NCBI GenBank assembly: GCA_964558665.1 | Contig: CAZLFA010000022.1 | Span: 1 to 51,915, forward strand | Length of the DNA: 51,915 nucleotides | Origin: CAZLFA01 sp964558665 | GTDB lineage: Bacteria; Desulfobacterota; Syntrophia; Syntrophales; PHBD01 | Direction of reading: 5' to 3' | The notes under the pieces: generated by a model | Database searches by the model: none | Told to the model about the DNA's origin: nothing | Seen by the model: the letters and a program-made list of their open reading frames with translations, nothing else | Position numbers and translations under genes: made by a program | Shown: piece after piece, positions 1-8,520 of the stretch | Numbering within the stretch: position 1 is the stretch's first letter | Layout: each line of letters begins with the position of its first letter

Positions 1-405
1 ATATTTTTTATCTTTGCTGATCATCGCATTGTAGCCGAAATACTTAATCTCAGGAAGGTTAATGGATTCGATCATCTGGCCGGACAAATTAAATATTTTT
101 GCTGATTTTGGATAAATAACAATAAACCTTCCGTCGTCGATGAAGTGAATTTTTCTATAATCTCCGAATTCCGGTTCCAGCTTCACAGTCCTTATTTCTT
201 TGCCGGTGGAGACATCCCATATTTTTATGAACCTTCCATCATTTCCCTGTTCTACTGTAATCAAGTTCCTGCCGCTTTGATTCAATGAAACCAAATTAAC
301 ACTGCCGGAATGTCCCGTCTGAACAAAGATTTCCGGTGTGATGGATGCAAAGGAAGGAATTGAAGAGAAAGCGATAAACAAAAATATAACAATTATCCTT
401 TTCAT
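1..405 (-). CDS. Secreted WD40-repeat-like protein (partial, C-terminus beyond window edge)
   Basis: The gene reads leftward off the window edge, so only the first 135 residues are visible. It opens with a clear signal peptide (MKRIIVIFLFIAFSS, cleavage probably after SFA) and then a region with WD40/beta-propeller character: residues around GHSGSVNLVSLNQSGRNL and IKIWDVSTGKEI match the GH...WD repeat spacing. The ATG at 405 has GGGAGA eight or so bases upstream. I infer an exported beta-propeller protein. In several anaerobic delta-lineages similar N-termini belong to WD40 proteins ending in a caspase-like domain, but that part, if present, lies outside the window. Confidence 0.7.
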   Translation of the reverse strand, partial: MKRIIVIFLFIAFSSIPSFASITPEIFVQTGHSGSVNLVSLNQSGRNLITVEQGNDGRFIKIWDVSTGKEIRTVKLEPEFGDYRKIHFIDDGRFIVIYPKSAKIFNLSGQMIESINLPEIKYFGYNAMISKDKKY

Positions 406-558
406 AGTATCTCCCGATTGGTGTTGGAAATTGCAGAGTTGATCTTTATACATATGTTCGCACTTTCAGTGATTATCCCAACAGAATGGTGGATGTCTAT
501 ATATATTGAAATGTGCTCCTAATCAAGGAACAACGCGAAAAATCTGTTTGTTAGTTTG

Positions 559-777
559 TTTTCGTCCGGAAAGGGCTCTTCCCCGATTCTGAATCAGAGC
601 GCTAAATGCGTTGGCTTCGTCGTCGGCTCCTCGACGTACTTTTCATGTACGACTGCGTTGCCTCCCCCTTGCCGCCTTGCTATCATCCCCGATTGAGAAC
701 CGGAATAACAGGAGGTGTCGATCTGTGGTATTGGCTCTGCGCAAGGGGTATGCAGCGGCTCAGAATATTTTTCGACT
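559..777 (+). repeat. Dispersed palindromic element, copy A (composite, left part only)
   Basis: The block starts with CGTCCGGAAAGGGCTCTT, shared with copies at 14508 and 46989, and ends with a left arm (GCGCAAGG ... GCGGCTCAGAATATTTTT at about 739-776) shared with copies at 11589 and 47042. Between them lies a segment (591-624) nearly identical to 18881-18916 (I count three differences in 34 bases). No right arm is visible. The remainder of 406-888 contains no gene I can support. Confidence 0.6.
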
Positions 778-888
778 AATGTTCAATTTAGGGAAATCCG
801 ACCGGCATAGGGGGCCGGTCTGCGTTTCCGGGGGAGTTAATAATACCGGCCGGACTTCCCTGTTAATTCGTTCACGCTTTTCGTTTTT

Positions 889-1410
889 TTATGGGCGGCA
901 GTCTTCTTTCTTCACACTTTTCATGTGTCCCGGCGGCAAGGGAGGAGGAAGCCGGTCCAGCCTGGCGATCTGCCCGGGAGAAAGGACGTTCCGAACCCTG
1001 ATTATCGCCGCCGCCATTTTTTCCTGCAGCTTCTCTCCAATGGCGCTTATCTCTTTCTGCTTATCGACGAGTGCGGCTTCTGTTGCCTGCGGATCGGTAA
1101 AAAGCCTGCGCATCTCGATGAGCGCCAAGGCATGCCTGTACTTTAAATCCCTCGTTTCCCTGTATAGCTGATTATCCAGATCGGCAATTTTATCGATCTG
1201 CTTTTTCGAGAGATTAAGACGTACCGCGATTTCAGGGTTCAGGAATAACTCCATCCCCATAGGTGGATGTCCCATTAAACCGCCGGTAGGCGTAAAACCT
1301 TGCCGTTCCCTGGGATGTGCGGGAAATGCGGGGGAGGCTCCATGGGAATATTCGACAAGCGAAAAAAGTACGAGCAGACTGACTATTATAAGGATATATC
1401 TTTTTTTCAT
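889..1410 (-). CDS. Spy/CpxP-like periplasmic protein (LTXXQ family)
   Basis: 173-residue exported protein. An N-terminal signal peptide (residues 1-25, ending HGA) is followed by a proline/glycine-rich linker and then a long helical region of about 100 residues beginning LNPEIAVRLNLSKKQIDKIADL. A helix-turn-helix hairpin of this kind with LNLS..Q and LSPGQIARLD motifs is the hallmark of the Spy/CpxP/ZraP superfamily, periplasmic chaperones or metal-stress sensors. The first LTXXQ-like motif here is LSKKQ and the second LSPGQ. The start is supported by GGAGG seven bases upstream of ATG. It is monocistronic. Substrate or metal is unknown; the tail ends in a single Cys (EDCRP), so metal binding is possible but not shown. 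Confidence 0.75.
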   Translation of the reverse strand: MKKRYILIIVSLLVLFSLVEYSHGASPAFPAHPRERQGFTPTGGLMGHPPMGMELFLNPEIAVRLNLSKKQIDKIADLDNQLYRETRDLKYRHALALIEMRRLFTDPQATEAALVDKQKEISAIGEKLQEKMAAAIIRVRNVLSPGQIARLDRLPPPLPPGHMKSVKKEDCRP

Positions 1411-1543
1411 TTAAAAACCTCCGATATGCAAATTCAAAATCTGATGGGATTATATATGCCGGCGCATTCAATATAAAGTTAAGAAAGGTTAAGAATTATT
1501 AAGAAACATGAAGTCTGCTTCATGTAGTATGTTGCGATATCTG

Positions 1544-1572
1544 TTGACACATGCCGTGCGCTTCCTTATACA
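1544..1572 (+). promoter_or_regulatory. Sigma-70-type promoter for the 1692 gene
   Basis: TTGACA at 1544-1549 and TATACA at 1567-1572 with a 17-base spacer, about 120 bases upstream of the chosen start codon. Found by eye; no transcript data. Confidence 0.5.
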
Positions 1573-1691
1573 TTAGCTATGTTTTGCAGTTTCTATCCGT
1601 TGCCTGACAGCCTGCGGCGCTGTTTCACGCGCAGGCGTCGGCCATGAGAAAAAGCGAAAACGAAACAATACGAAGAAGGGAGGAGAATGAA

Positions 1692-2519
1692 ATGCAGGCG
1701 CTCTTTACTTTAACACCGTCGGAATCGAAAAGGCTGATCGGCAAGGCCGTGGCGGCAATGCCGGAGGTGCAGCAGGCCAGGAAAAAAGGATACCTGCTGG
1801 TGGGAAGGGGAACAACCAATGCCTTTATCCTTGAAGAACTGCTGAAAAAGAAGATCGACAAGGAGAGATATACTGCGGGGCAGGTAATCAAGGGTGTGTT
1901 TTGCGTGCTGGCTGCAGGGTTGAGGACAAGGCCGATCACTCTCTACAAGGGCAAGGTGCTGGAGGTGGAACCGGGGACCATGATCGATAAACTCGCCCCC
2001 GGCGACATCATGATCAAGGGCGCCAACGCCATTGATCCCTTCGGCAATGTCGGCGTCGTCATGGCAAGTCCCGCCGGCGGAACAATGGGACAGTTCTACA
2101 TGCCTTTAAAAGCGCAGGGCCTGACGTCCATTTATGCAGTGGGACTTGAAAAGCTTGTGCCCTCGGTGGAGGATGCCGCCAGGTACGGCGGACGGCTGGT
2201 GCTTGGAAAAACGATAGGGACGCGTGTGGGCATGGTGTGCGTACCTGACGCCAATGTCGTCACGGAGATTGAGTCAATAGATATCCTCTTCGGGCTTGAT
2301 GCCGTCCATTATGCATCCGGAGGCTGGGGGGGCGCGGAAGGATCCGTCACCCTGATTGTTGAAGGAGAAGACAAACAGGTCAAAAAGTGCATGGAATTTA
2401 TTGAAAAGATCAAGGGGGAACCGCCGCTTCCGGCAGTAAAGGGACCCTGCAGGGAGTGTGATGCCCCGTGCAGTTTTCGCGGCAAGGATGTGAAGGATTT
2501 ACCCGCGTACCTCAGATAG
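1692..2519 (+). CDS. Conserved-looking hypothetical protein with C-terminal Cys motif
   Basis: 275 residues, not recognised. The sequence is compact and soluble with no signal peptide or membrane segment. It has glycine-rich turns (GRGTTNAF near residue 38, GDIMIKGANAID and GNVGVVMASPAGGTMGQ in the middle, ASGGWGGAEGS later), suggestive of an alpha/beta fold that binds a phosphorylated or nucleotide ligand. It ends with a CRECDAPC cluster (C-x2-C-x3-C) that could bind a metal. The ATG at 1692 is preferred over one at 1644 because GGGAGGAG lies six bases before it. It converges with the MBL gene, three bases separating the stops. Function is open; the Cys cluster plus glycine loops are what a structure search should use. 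Confidence 0.65.
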   Translation: MQALFTLTPSESKRLIGKAVAAMPEVQQARKKGYLLVGRGTTNAFILEELLKKKIDKERYTAGQVIKGVFCVLAAGLRTRPITLYKGKVLEVEPGTMIDKLAPGDIMIKGANAIDPFGNVGVVMASPAGGTMGQFYMPLKAQGLTSIYAVGLEKLVPSVEDAARYGGRLVLGKTIGTRVGMVCVPDANVVTEIESIDILFGLDAVHYASGGWGGAEGSVTLIVEGEDKQVKKCMEFIEKIKGEPPLPAVKGPCRECDAPCSFRGKDVKDLPAYLR

Positions 2520-2522
2520 GTA

Positions 2523-3440
2523 CTAGAACTCCAGGGTCATACCCTCTCTGGCAAAAAAGACTTCCATATTGTAGGGAGAGGACGGGGGACAGTAAAGTTC
2601 CGCAAGGGCATCAAGCTGTTCATCCGTCCGGGCCGGATCATGATGAAACAGCACCAGTTTTTTTACGCCGGCGCGTTTTGCCGCCGCAATGGCATGTTCA
2701 AAGGATGTATGCCCCCATCCTTTTTTTGATGAGTTGTACTCATGATCGGTGTACTGCGCGTCATAAACAAGAACATCGGCGCCTGCGTAGAACTCTTCAA
2801 TACGATTGTTCTCTTCTTTTACCGCCCTGTCTCCTTCTACAGCCAGGACTTCATCATAAGAAGGGTCGGATGGGTCGGTGCAGAAAACATTGCTGAACGG
2901 TTCCGTATCATATGCCGTGCAGAAAACACTTCCTTTGTATTCGAAGCGGTAACCCAGACACAGGACGGGATGGTTGAGATATTTCGTGGTAACGGTAATC
3001 CCGTCACCGAGATCCAGTCTGTCTTCTCTTATTTTCACAAATTCCAGTTCGGAGGCAAGCTCCTCCCATCTTATGGGAAAGTAGCGATAGGTGAATTGTC
3101 CGCTGAATACATTTTCGAGCGGATCGTCCTCGTAGGTTACCGGACCGTATATCTTGATTTTCGTTCCCTTGATGTAAATGGGAGTGAAGAAGGGGAAACC
3201 GACGATGTGATCCAGATGCGTATGCGTGAGGAATATCTCTGTGCTTATAGGGCCGTGCGGCAGATCTTTGTGCACCATCTCGTGGCCGAGTTCCCGTATG
3301 CCCGATCCCGCGTCGATGATGAGCTGTCTGTTGGAATCCTTGAGACGCACTTCTATGCAGGCGGTATTCCCGCCATACTTGATAGTGTTCGGCCCCGGAC
3401 AGGGAACCGTCCCTCTCACCCCCCAGAACTTGATCCTCAT
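2523..3440 (-). CDS. MBL-fold metallo-hydrolase (phosphodiesterase-like)
   Basis: 305 residues. It starts MRIKFWGVRGTVPCPGP, the typical opening of the RNase Z/phosphoribosyl cyclic phosphodiesterase branch of the metallo-beta-lactamase superfamily. The metal motif HTHLDH is at residues 73-78, followed by downstream ligands in YDAQYTDHEY, HTSFEHA and LVLFHHDP. Such enzymes cleave phosphodiesters (cyclic nucleotides, RNA 3' ends or phosphonate intermediates); the substrate cannot be read from sequence. The start at 3440 has AGGTGA upstream, and a longer reading to 3587 would overlap the HDOD gene with low-complexity sequence. The HDOD gene ends seven bases upstream, so the two are almost certainly one operon, suggesting a signalling role. 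Confidence 0.85.
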   Translation of the reverse strand: MRIKFWGVRGTVPCPGPNTIKYGGNTACIEVRLKDSNRQLIIDAGSGIRELGHEMVHKDLPHGPISTEIFLTHTHLDHIVGFPFFTPIYIKGTKIKIYGPVTYEDDPLENVFSGQFTYRYFPIRWEELASELEFVKIREDRLDLGDGITVTTKYLNHPVLCLGYRFEYKGSVFCTAYDTEPFSNVFCTDPSDPSYDEVLAVEGDRAVKEENNRIEEFYAGADVLVYDAQYTDHEYNSSKKGWGHTSFEHAIAAAKRAGVKKLVLFHHDPARTDEQLDALAELYCPPSSPYNMEVFFAREGMTLEF

Positions 3441-3447
3441 AGCGCTA

Positions 3448-4335
3448 TCACCTCTTGATGACTTGAAGGAATACTTTTGCCTTCTCGATATCCGCCATAA
3501 CAGTTGCCTGCATATCGGCAAGAGTCGAAGGAGCAATGCCGATCTGCGACAGGAGCAGGGGCAGCGAGTCGCCTTCGGGATGTACATCTCCCGACGATCC
3601 GATATGATTCATGTTTGCATAAATGTTAGCCGCGCCGACGATCGTTACCAGCCGGGAGTGGTCCTCTCCGGCGCCGTCATACTGGTGGTGATAACGGAGT
3701 GAAAGAATTATCGCCTGATTCAACTGCCATTTTTCGCTGATGATACCCCCCACTGTACCATGGTCGATCCCTATCACCTCCTGCTCCGTCAAATAAAGGG
3801 CCGCCTTTCTGTCGTAGGCCGATTTGAGCACTTCCGCGTATTCGTCGGCAAATACGGTATTAAGGGGTATCTTTCCTATGTCGTGCAGGAGTCCGGCTAC
3901 GAAGTACTCTTCGCGTTCCGTAAGCGGAATGCCCATGAGGCCGGCTATTATCTTTGATGTTACACCCACGCACAGCGAATGCTCCCAAAAGTCGTTCACC
4001 TTGAGGCCGCGGAAGGAACCCTTACCGCCGACGTTTTCCAGAATGGCCGTGCTCAGGGCGAGATTTTTTACGGTATTCAACCCCAGCATAATGATGGCGT
4101 GCGCCAGAGATGTAACCCTGTTTGCCAGGGCATAGTACGCGGAATTTATCAGCCTCAGCACTCTTGCCGTGAGCACCGGATCAAGTGAAATAACGCGTGC
4201 CAGATCGTTTGTTGATGTTGCGGGGTTATTGCAGATTTCGATGACTTTGACCATCGTCGTTGAAAGGCTGGGCATGCGCTGGACATATTCCTGAAGCATG
4301 GGCAGCCGCTGTTCTTTTCTGACACGCTCTTGCAT
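3448..4335 (-). CDS. HDOD-domain signalling protein
   Basis: 295 residues, one HDOD domain covering almost all of it: residues about 12-210 run from LPMLQEYVQRMPSL through VISLDPVLTARVLRLINSAYY to LLHDIGKIPLN and HGTVGGIISEKWQLN. HDOD proteins are HD-superfamily relatives used in bacterial signal transduction, often tied to c-di-GMP, chemotaxis or stress. The HD pair is kept in LLHDIGK and a later YHHQYD could add ligands, so catalysis is not excluded. It is the first gene of a two-gene operon with the MBL hydrolase (seven-base gap). Confidence 0.88.
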   Translation of the reverse strand: MQERVRKEQRLPMLQEYVQRMPSLSTTMVKVIEICNNPATSTNDLARVISLDPVLTARVLRLINSAYYALANRVTSLAHAIIMLGLNTVKNLALSTAILENVGGKGSFRGLKVNDFWEHSLCVGVTSKIIAGLMGIPLTEREEYFVAGLLHDIGKIPLNTVFADEYAEVLKSAYDRKAALYLTEQEVIGIDHGTVGGIISEKWQLNQAIILSLRYHHQYDGAGEDHSRLVTIVGAANIYANMNHIGSSGDVHPEGDSLPLLLSQIGIAPSTLADMQATVMADIEKAKVFLQVIKR

Positions 4336-4495
4336 TACATGTTATCCGTTCGCTGATATGATGGCATTGACCGAGCCCTGTTTTCCCGCTATTAATCCAT
4401 TGAATTTACAGTATATTATATTTTAAGTCAACAAATTCATTATTCGTGCGGCAGGAAAAGTGCCGTCGGGCAACCGGACAGGCAGACGCCCGCGA

Positions 4496-4524
4496 TTGAC
4501 ACATTGCCTTCATGGCCTTATACT
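4496..4524 (+). promoter_or_regulatory. Sigma-70-type promoter for uvrC
   Basis: TTGACA at 4496-4501, 17-base spacer, TATACT at 4519-4524, about 43 bases before the uvrC ATG. A near-consensus match at the right place. Confidence 0.65.
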
Positions 4525-4566
4525 GCGCTGGAATCGGGACATGGATATCGCTGATGAAAGGTCATC

Positions 4567-6429
4567 ATGGACGTATCAATTGAAGAAAAAATAAGGAATG
4601 CCCCCCGCAGCACCGGCGTCTATCTGATGAAGGACAGGGACGGCCATGTTATTTATGTCGGCAAGGCAAAGGATTTGCGAAGCCGCGTCCGTTCATACTT
4701 CGGCGGAACAGATACCAGGTTCATGATCCCCTTTCTGATATCAAGGATTGCCGACATTGAATTCATCATCACGGAAACGGAAAAAGAATCGCTGATTCTG
4801 GAGAACAATCTCATCAAGGAGCATCGGCCCCGCTACAATGTTTTTCTGCGGGACGACAAAACCTATTTCAATATCCGAATCGATCTGAAACAGCCCTTTC
4901 CTCGCTATCAGCTCATCCGCCGCACTAAACCCGACGGGGCAAAATATTTCGGACCTTATCCTTCCGGCTCGGCGGCAAAGGAAACGCTGCGCTTCCTGCA
5001 GCCGATTTTCCCTCTCCGCACCTGCCGTGATCAGGAGATGAAATCCCGGAAAAGGCCGTGCCTTGAATATGAGATCGGCCGGTGCCTTGCGCCCTGCGTC
5101 GGACTGGTGGATGCCGACGGGTATCATCGTCTTGTGAAGGACAGTATCTCGTTTCTGGAAGGGCGCGAGCGCAGGCTTCTTGACGATCTGCGCAAAAGAA
5201 TGGATGCGGCTGCAGAGGAGCTGGATTTCGAGGAGGCAGCGGTTCTGCGGGATCGCATTGCGGCCATTGAACAGACCATAGAGAAACAGCGCATCATGTC
5301 GGCGTCTGCCCGTGAGCAGGACGTATTCGGGCTTTATCAGGAAGGAGGCATGACGCAGATCTGCGCGCTGTTTGTCAGGCAGGGGAAGCTGATCGGGAAA
5401 AAAATATTCTCCCTCATCCGCCTCGAAAGCGATCCCCATGAGATACTGTCTTCGCTGCTTAAGCAGTACTATGACGGCGGTGCCTATCTGCCCGCCGAGG
5501 TGTTCATCCCGTGCGGGATAGAAGATGCGGAGATAACCGTGGAGTGGCTGTCCGACAGAAAGGGGAAACAGGTTTCTCTCACCGTCCCCCGGAGGGGACA
5601 GAACAGGGCGCTGCTTGATATTGCCGGTAAAAATGCCGAGGATGCGTTCCGCACGGGGAGGTTGTCGCTTCATGACGACCATGAAAAAGCCGCAGAGATT
5701 CTCTTTGAAAAGCTTAAACTGAAGAATATTCCCAGACGCATAGAGTGCTTCGATATATCCAACATCGGCGGGCAGAATGCCGTAGGATCAATGGTCACCT
5801 TCGTTGACGGCAATCCCTGGAAAAAGGGATACCGCCGCTTTCGCATCAAAACGATAGAAGGCGCGGACGACTACGGCATGCTGTACGAAATGCTTAACCG
5901 CCGCTATGCTGCAAAGGAAGATCTCCCCGACCTGATTGTGGTGGACGGCGGGAAGGGGCAACTGGGAGTGCTCTTATCGGTTCTCAGGGATCTTGCGGTT
6001 GAGGGTGTCGATGCGGCAGGCCTGGCAAAGGCCGATCAGCAGGAGCGTAAAATTGTGCCTTCGCTGAAAAGAACCGGGAATAAAGCGATCCATAAGGCGC
6101 AGGATCGTGTATATCTGCCGCGCAAAAAAGAGCCCGTGTATCTGGAAAAATGGCCGGCCGCTTTGTTTCTCCTCCAGCGTATCCGGGATGAAGCGCATCG
6201 CTTCGCCGTGTCTTATCATCATAAGTTAAAGGAAAAAAACGATCTGCTGTCCGTGCTGGATGCAATCCCCGGTATCGGCCCCGCAAAGAAAAAAGGCCTG
6301 CTTGGTCGCTTTGGGGACGTGGAAGGGATAAAGGCGGCGTCTCCTGAGGAACTGCAGAAGGTACCGGGCATCAACCGATCTCTGGCGGAAAAAATTCATA
6401 TGTTTTTCAGAGAAAGTGAGGGGAAATGA
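4567..6429 (+). CDS. uvrC: Excinuclease ABC subunit C
   Basis: 620 residues, normal length for UvrC, the nuclease that makes the 3' and 5' incisions in nucleotide excision repair with UvrA and UvrB. The N-terminal GIY-YIG nuclease is at about 12-95 (GVYLMKDRDGHVIYVGKAKDLRSR split over the motif). A Cys-rich stretch follows (TCRDQEMKSRKRPCLEYEIGRCLAPC, here read in parts). The UVR domain at about 205-240 (ELDFEEAAVLRDRI) contacts UvrB. The RNase H-like C-terminal nuclease is at about 380-540 (IECFDISNIGGQNAVGS, DLIVVDGGKGQL), and tandem helix-hairpin-helix motifs end the protein (IPGIGPAKKKGLL, VPGINRSLAEKI). A near-consensus promoter lies directly upstream and a dispersed repeat begins just after the stop. 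Confidence 0.97.
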   Translation: MDVSIEEKIRNAPRSTGVYLMKDRDGHVIYVGKAKDLRSRVRSYFGGTDTRFMIPFLISRIADIEFIITETEKESLILENNLIKEHRPRYNVFLRDDKTYFNIRIDLKQPFPRYQLIRRTKPDGAKYFGPYPSGSAAKETLRFLQPIFPLRTCRDQEMKSRKRPCLEYEIGRCLAPCVGLVDADGYHRLVKDSISFLEGRERRLLDDLRKRMDAAAEELDFEEAAVLRDRIAAIEQTIEKQRIMSASAREQDVFGLYQEGGMTQICALFVRQGKLIGKKIFSLIRLESDPHEILSSLLKQYYDGGAYLPAEVFIPCGIEDAEITVEWLSDRKGKQVSLTVPRRGQNRALLDIAGKNAEDAFRTGRLSLHDDHEKAAEILFEKLKLKNIPRRIECFDISNIGGQNAVGSMVTFVDGNPWKKGYRRFRIKTIEGADDYGMLYEMLNRRYAAKEDLPDLIVVDGGKGQLGVLLSVLRDLAVEGVDAAGLAKADQQERKIVPSLKRTGNKAIHKAQDRVYLPRKKEPVYLEKWPAALFLLQRIRDEAHRFAVSYHHKLKEKNDLLSVLDAIPGIGPAKKKGLLGRFGDVEGIKAASPEELQKVPGINRSLAEKIHMFFRESEGK

Positions 6430-6440
6430 TTTTCCCGATC

Positions 6441-6545
6441 CGCACAAAAGGTTTTCCGCGGCTCAGGATATCTTTTCGACGTGAGCCGCAGCGTCCCCCA
6501 AACCCCTGCCCGGTGAAAAATTGTTTGGCTATTTGCAAAACAAAG
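6441..6545 (+). repeat. Dispersed palindromic element, copy B
   Basis: The left arm (CAAAAGGTTTTCCGCGGCTC then AGGATATCTTTTCGAC) is well kept, the centre carries the shared CCCTGCC, and the right arm (TGAAAAATTGTTTGGC ...) is degenerate. It begins about a dozen bases after the uvrC stop and on the same strand, as in copies C, D and F. Confidence 0.6.
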
Positions 6546-7234
6546 GTGGAAATCATCCTGCCTGCAATGCCCTTTTTTGTGTATTCTGGGATTGAATAAT
6601 AAAATGTCAGAAGGGTAAATTTATATGGGTTTGGCTGTCGGGTCTTTTCGGGCATGCCGGATTACATCCCGTACTGATCAACTGAGGTAAGGGCAAATAT
6701 AGACGGTACAGCTTATTGCGGCCACCTGCCTATATGTAACATAATCTGATTTTCTTATTGATGTTAATATGTTAGATGCTGTTTAAGATTTCATAATTTT
6801 GTTCTTTCGTCAAGGATTATGTGGGTTACAGGTATGCCATTGATAACCATTTGTAGAAAATTGTATATTAAATATGATGTCATTTTTTATTGACAAGGAA
6901 GGCATGAATAACCACGATCTTCAGAAAAAGCAGCCTCTGAAAGCTGCGCCTTTCTATTCGCATTCATTACTCTGGCAAGATTGGCCTATGTGAAGAATCG
7001 TATTTGCTATCAGCTAGATACGAAACCCGAAAAATGATATGAGCCGAAGCTTGACGGTACCGGAATGGCAGAATTGTGGATGTGAAGCTGACAGAAACAG
7101 CAAAAAAGGAATACCCCCAGAGGCAATCGAAATAAAGCATTGCCACTCTCAGATGAGAGTTAGGCAGAGGGTTTCTGTACACTCGCTCTCGCTGGTCCGC
7201 CTGGTGGGTGGCGGGGTGGATTACGGGGACCCGT
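6546..7234. other. Gene-poor tract upstream of the BrnTA locus
   Basis: About 690 bases with no gene I can support. It is A+T-rich at 6700-6900. A 29-codon reading frame at 6904 (MNNHDLQKKQPLK...) has AAGGAAGG before its ATG, but it stops in unrelated-looking sequence and matches nothing I know. A stretch near 7069-7130 reads IVDVKLTETAKKEYPQR in one frame, faintly like an IS4-type transposase remnant, with stops on both sides. Confidence 0.4.
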
Positions 7235-7558
7235 TTATTTTGCCCGTGACTGATGGGCATTTGTATAGGCTTTGAGAACTGCTTGCATACGGGAAATATG
7301 GCCTTTGCCCTGCGCTTTAAAATAATCGATAATTTCTTGTTCGAGGCGAAGATGTACGGATTGTTTGGGCTTGACAAAAACCAGCTTAGCCCGTGTCCAA
7401 TCGGGTTTAAGATCGCGCTCGTCTTTATCCTCGGCAATGACCCGTTCTAGTTCCGCGTCGGTCATTGCATCGACCCTTTTTAGATCGGTGCGGCTGCGTC
7501 CGCGGTTAGCTTTAAGTTCTGTCGCCGAATAGCTTTTGATATGTGTTTCTTTCTTCAT
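7235..7558 (-). CDS. brnA: BrnA-family antitoxin
   Basis: 107 residues. The C-terminal half (DWTRAKLVFVKPKQSVHLRLEQEI then YFKAQGKGHISRMQAVLKAY) is the BrnA ribbon-helix-helix-like DNA-binding domain. The N-terminal half is acidic and helical and should wrap the toxin. In characterised BrnTA modules the antitoxin neutralises the BrnT ribonuclease and represses the shared promoter. The ATG at 7558 is backed by GGAGAG nine bases upstream and lies inside the 3' end of brnT, overlapping by 47 bases. Gene order toxin then antitoxin is the normal one for this family. Confidence 0.9.
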   Translation of the reverse strand: MKKETHIKSYSATELKANRGRSRTDLKRVDAMTDAELERVIAEDKDERDLKPDWTRAKLVFVKPKQSVHLRLEQEIIDYFKAQGKGHISRMQAVLKAYTNAHQSRAK

Positions 7559-7787
7559 AACGTGCTCTCCGAAAAGAAATAATTCTTATGGTTTTTTCTC
7601 GAATTGTATAAACAATGGTTACAAACCGCCCTTTGAAGGTTCCAATAGCAAGAAACCTTTTCTCACTACTATGATGTGCAGGCGTTATGAGATGAGAGGC
7701 GGAAAAAACAACATCGACATCTAAAAAATCCAAGCCGTGTTTTTCAAGGTTGGTAAGCCTTTTTCGTTCATCCCATTCATACCGCAT
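7512..7787 (-). CDS. brnT: BrnT-family toxin (RelE-fold ribonuclease)
   Basis: 91 residues starting MRYEWDERKRLTNLEKHGLDF, the standard BrnT N-terminus (YEWDxxKxxxNxxKHGxxF). It continues through RFLAIGTFKGRFVTIVYTIR and IRIISFRRARYEERNTY, the last containing the conserved Arg-rich ISxRxA block with expected catalytic residues. BrnT cleaves RNA and arrests growth. I prefer ATG 7787 to a GTG at 7802 because the predicted -10 box (7794-7799) would put the transcript start near 7787; the message may be leaderless. It is translationally linked to brnA by a 47-base overlap. Confidence 0.9.
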   Translation of the reverse strand: MRYEWDERKRLTNLEKHGLDFLDVDVVFSASHLITPAHHSSEKRFLAIGTFKGRFVTIVYTIREKTIRIISFRRARYEERNTYQKLFGDRT

Positions 7788-7793
7788 GGATTT

Positions 7794-7822
7794 TATGTAC
7801 ACAATATGTGTTTACATGTCAA
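7794..7822 (-). promoter_or_regulatory. brnTA promoter with embedded operator-like palindrome
   Basis: On the minus strand TTGACA (7817-7822) is followed by 17 bases and TACATA (7794-7799). The spacer and -10 contain an imperfect inverted repeat (TGTAAACACA / TGTGTACA, 7796-7816), a plausible site for BrnA autorepression. The -10 match is weak, so confidence is moderate. Confidence 0.45.
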
Positions 7823-8438
7823 GAAATAAAGTAACCATTGCCCTCCCGTCACGTTCAGAAAAACGACCGTTTATTTGGTATACGCCCTTATGATATTCCA
7901 ACTTTGGTCGATTAGGTTGAGTCTGATTGAGTCACATAGCTTTCAGGAAGTTTTCAAATTTAAATTGCAAATAGCCAATTTTTGTTGACTTTAAGCCATA
8001 TGATCCATCGGCCCTATAGGAGATCAGCCGTTTTTGGAAATTATGAAGATTAGGTGATTTCCATTTCTTTTTCGTGGGCGACTAACGTCAACAACTAAGA
8101 ATATCGGTAAGAATATAAGGGTGAGTTCTTGGAAGAGAATGACTCAGTATCAGAATATGCACGCCATTCCTGATGAATACCAATCGAAAGCTTGCATGGT
8201 GAAGCTAATATCATAAGGTCTTGCGTAATAGGAAGGCAAAAATACCCTCTTGTTACAGAAAAAAATCTCTTATAGCTCTACATTCCAAACCGCTATCATT
8301 GCCTTAGCAAGATCAGCCTGTATATATATGTATTTAAAGTCAATTGACGTGGCCTTCAAATGCAGAAAAGAAAAGGCAGGATCATCACTCTGATTCAAAT
8401 GAAAGATAAAAATATGGGATTCAGCCAGTGGGCTTTTT
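7823..8438. other. Gene-free tract downstream of the BrnTA promoter
   Basis: About 615 bases, A+T-rich in places, with no reading frame I would call and no RNA gene recognised. One frame (KGEFLEENDSVSEYARHS) near 8119-8175 is open for about 20 codons only. Confidence 0.4.
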
Positions 8439-8480
8439 AAAAAATATTGAATTCACCGCTTGCAAACCCCTTTGCGCAGG
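8439..8480 (-). repeat. Dispersed palindromic element, copy G (single arm)
   Basis: Matches the right arm of copies C and F (AAAAAATATTGAATTCACCG then CTTGCAAACCCCTTTGCGCA). Read on the minus strand it is a left arm beginning about 40 bases after the stop of the 8521-8763 gene. Confidence 0.55.
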
Positions 8481-8520
8481 CTTGTATGTGTTTTGTGTTC
8501 CGCCTCTTGAGATGAAACAG

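Noticed and set aside
611..1171. A 186-codon plus-strand open frame across the repeat and Spy-like gene
   Set aside because: Half of it is repeat sequence and half is the antisense of the Spy-like gene, which has a signal peptide and ribosome site.
7069..7130. A short stretch resembling an IS4 transposase (VDVKLTETAKKEYPQR)
   Set aside because: Too short, with stops on both sides and no inverted repeats; kept only as a remark.
6967..7437. A 156-codon minus-strand open frame over the brnA region
   Set aside because: It overlaps brnA in another frame and its composition is not protein-like; brnA has the family match.
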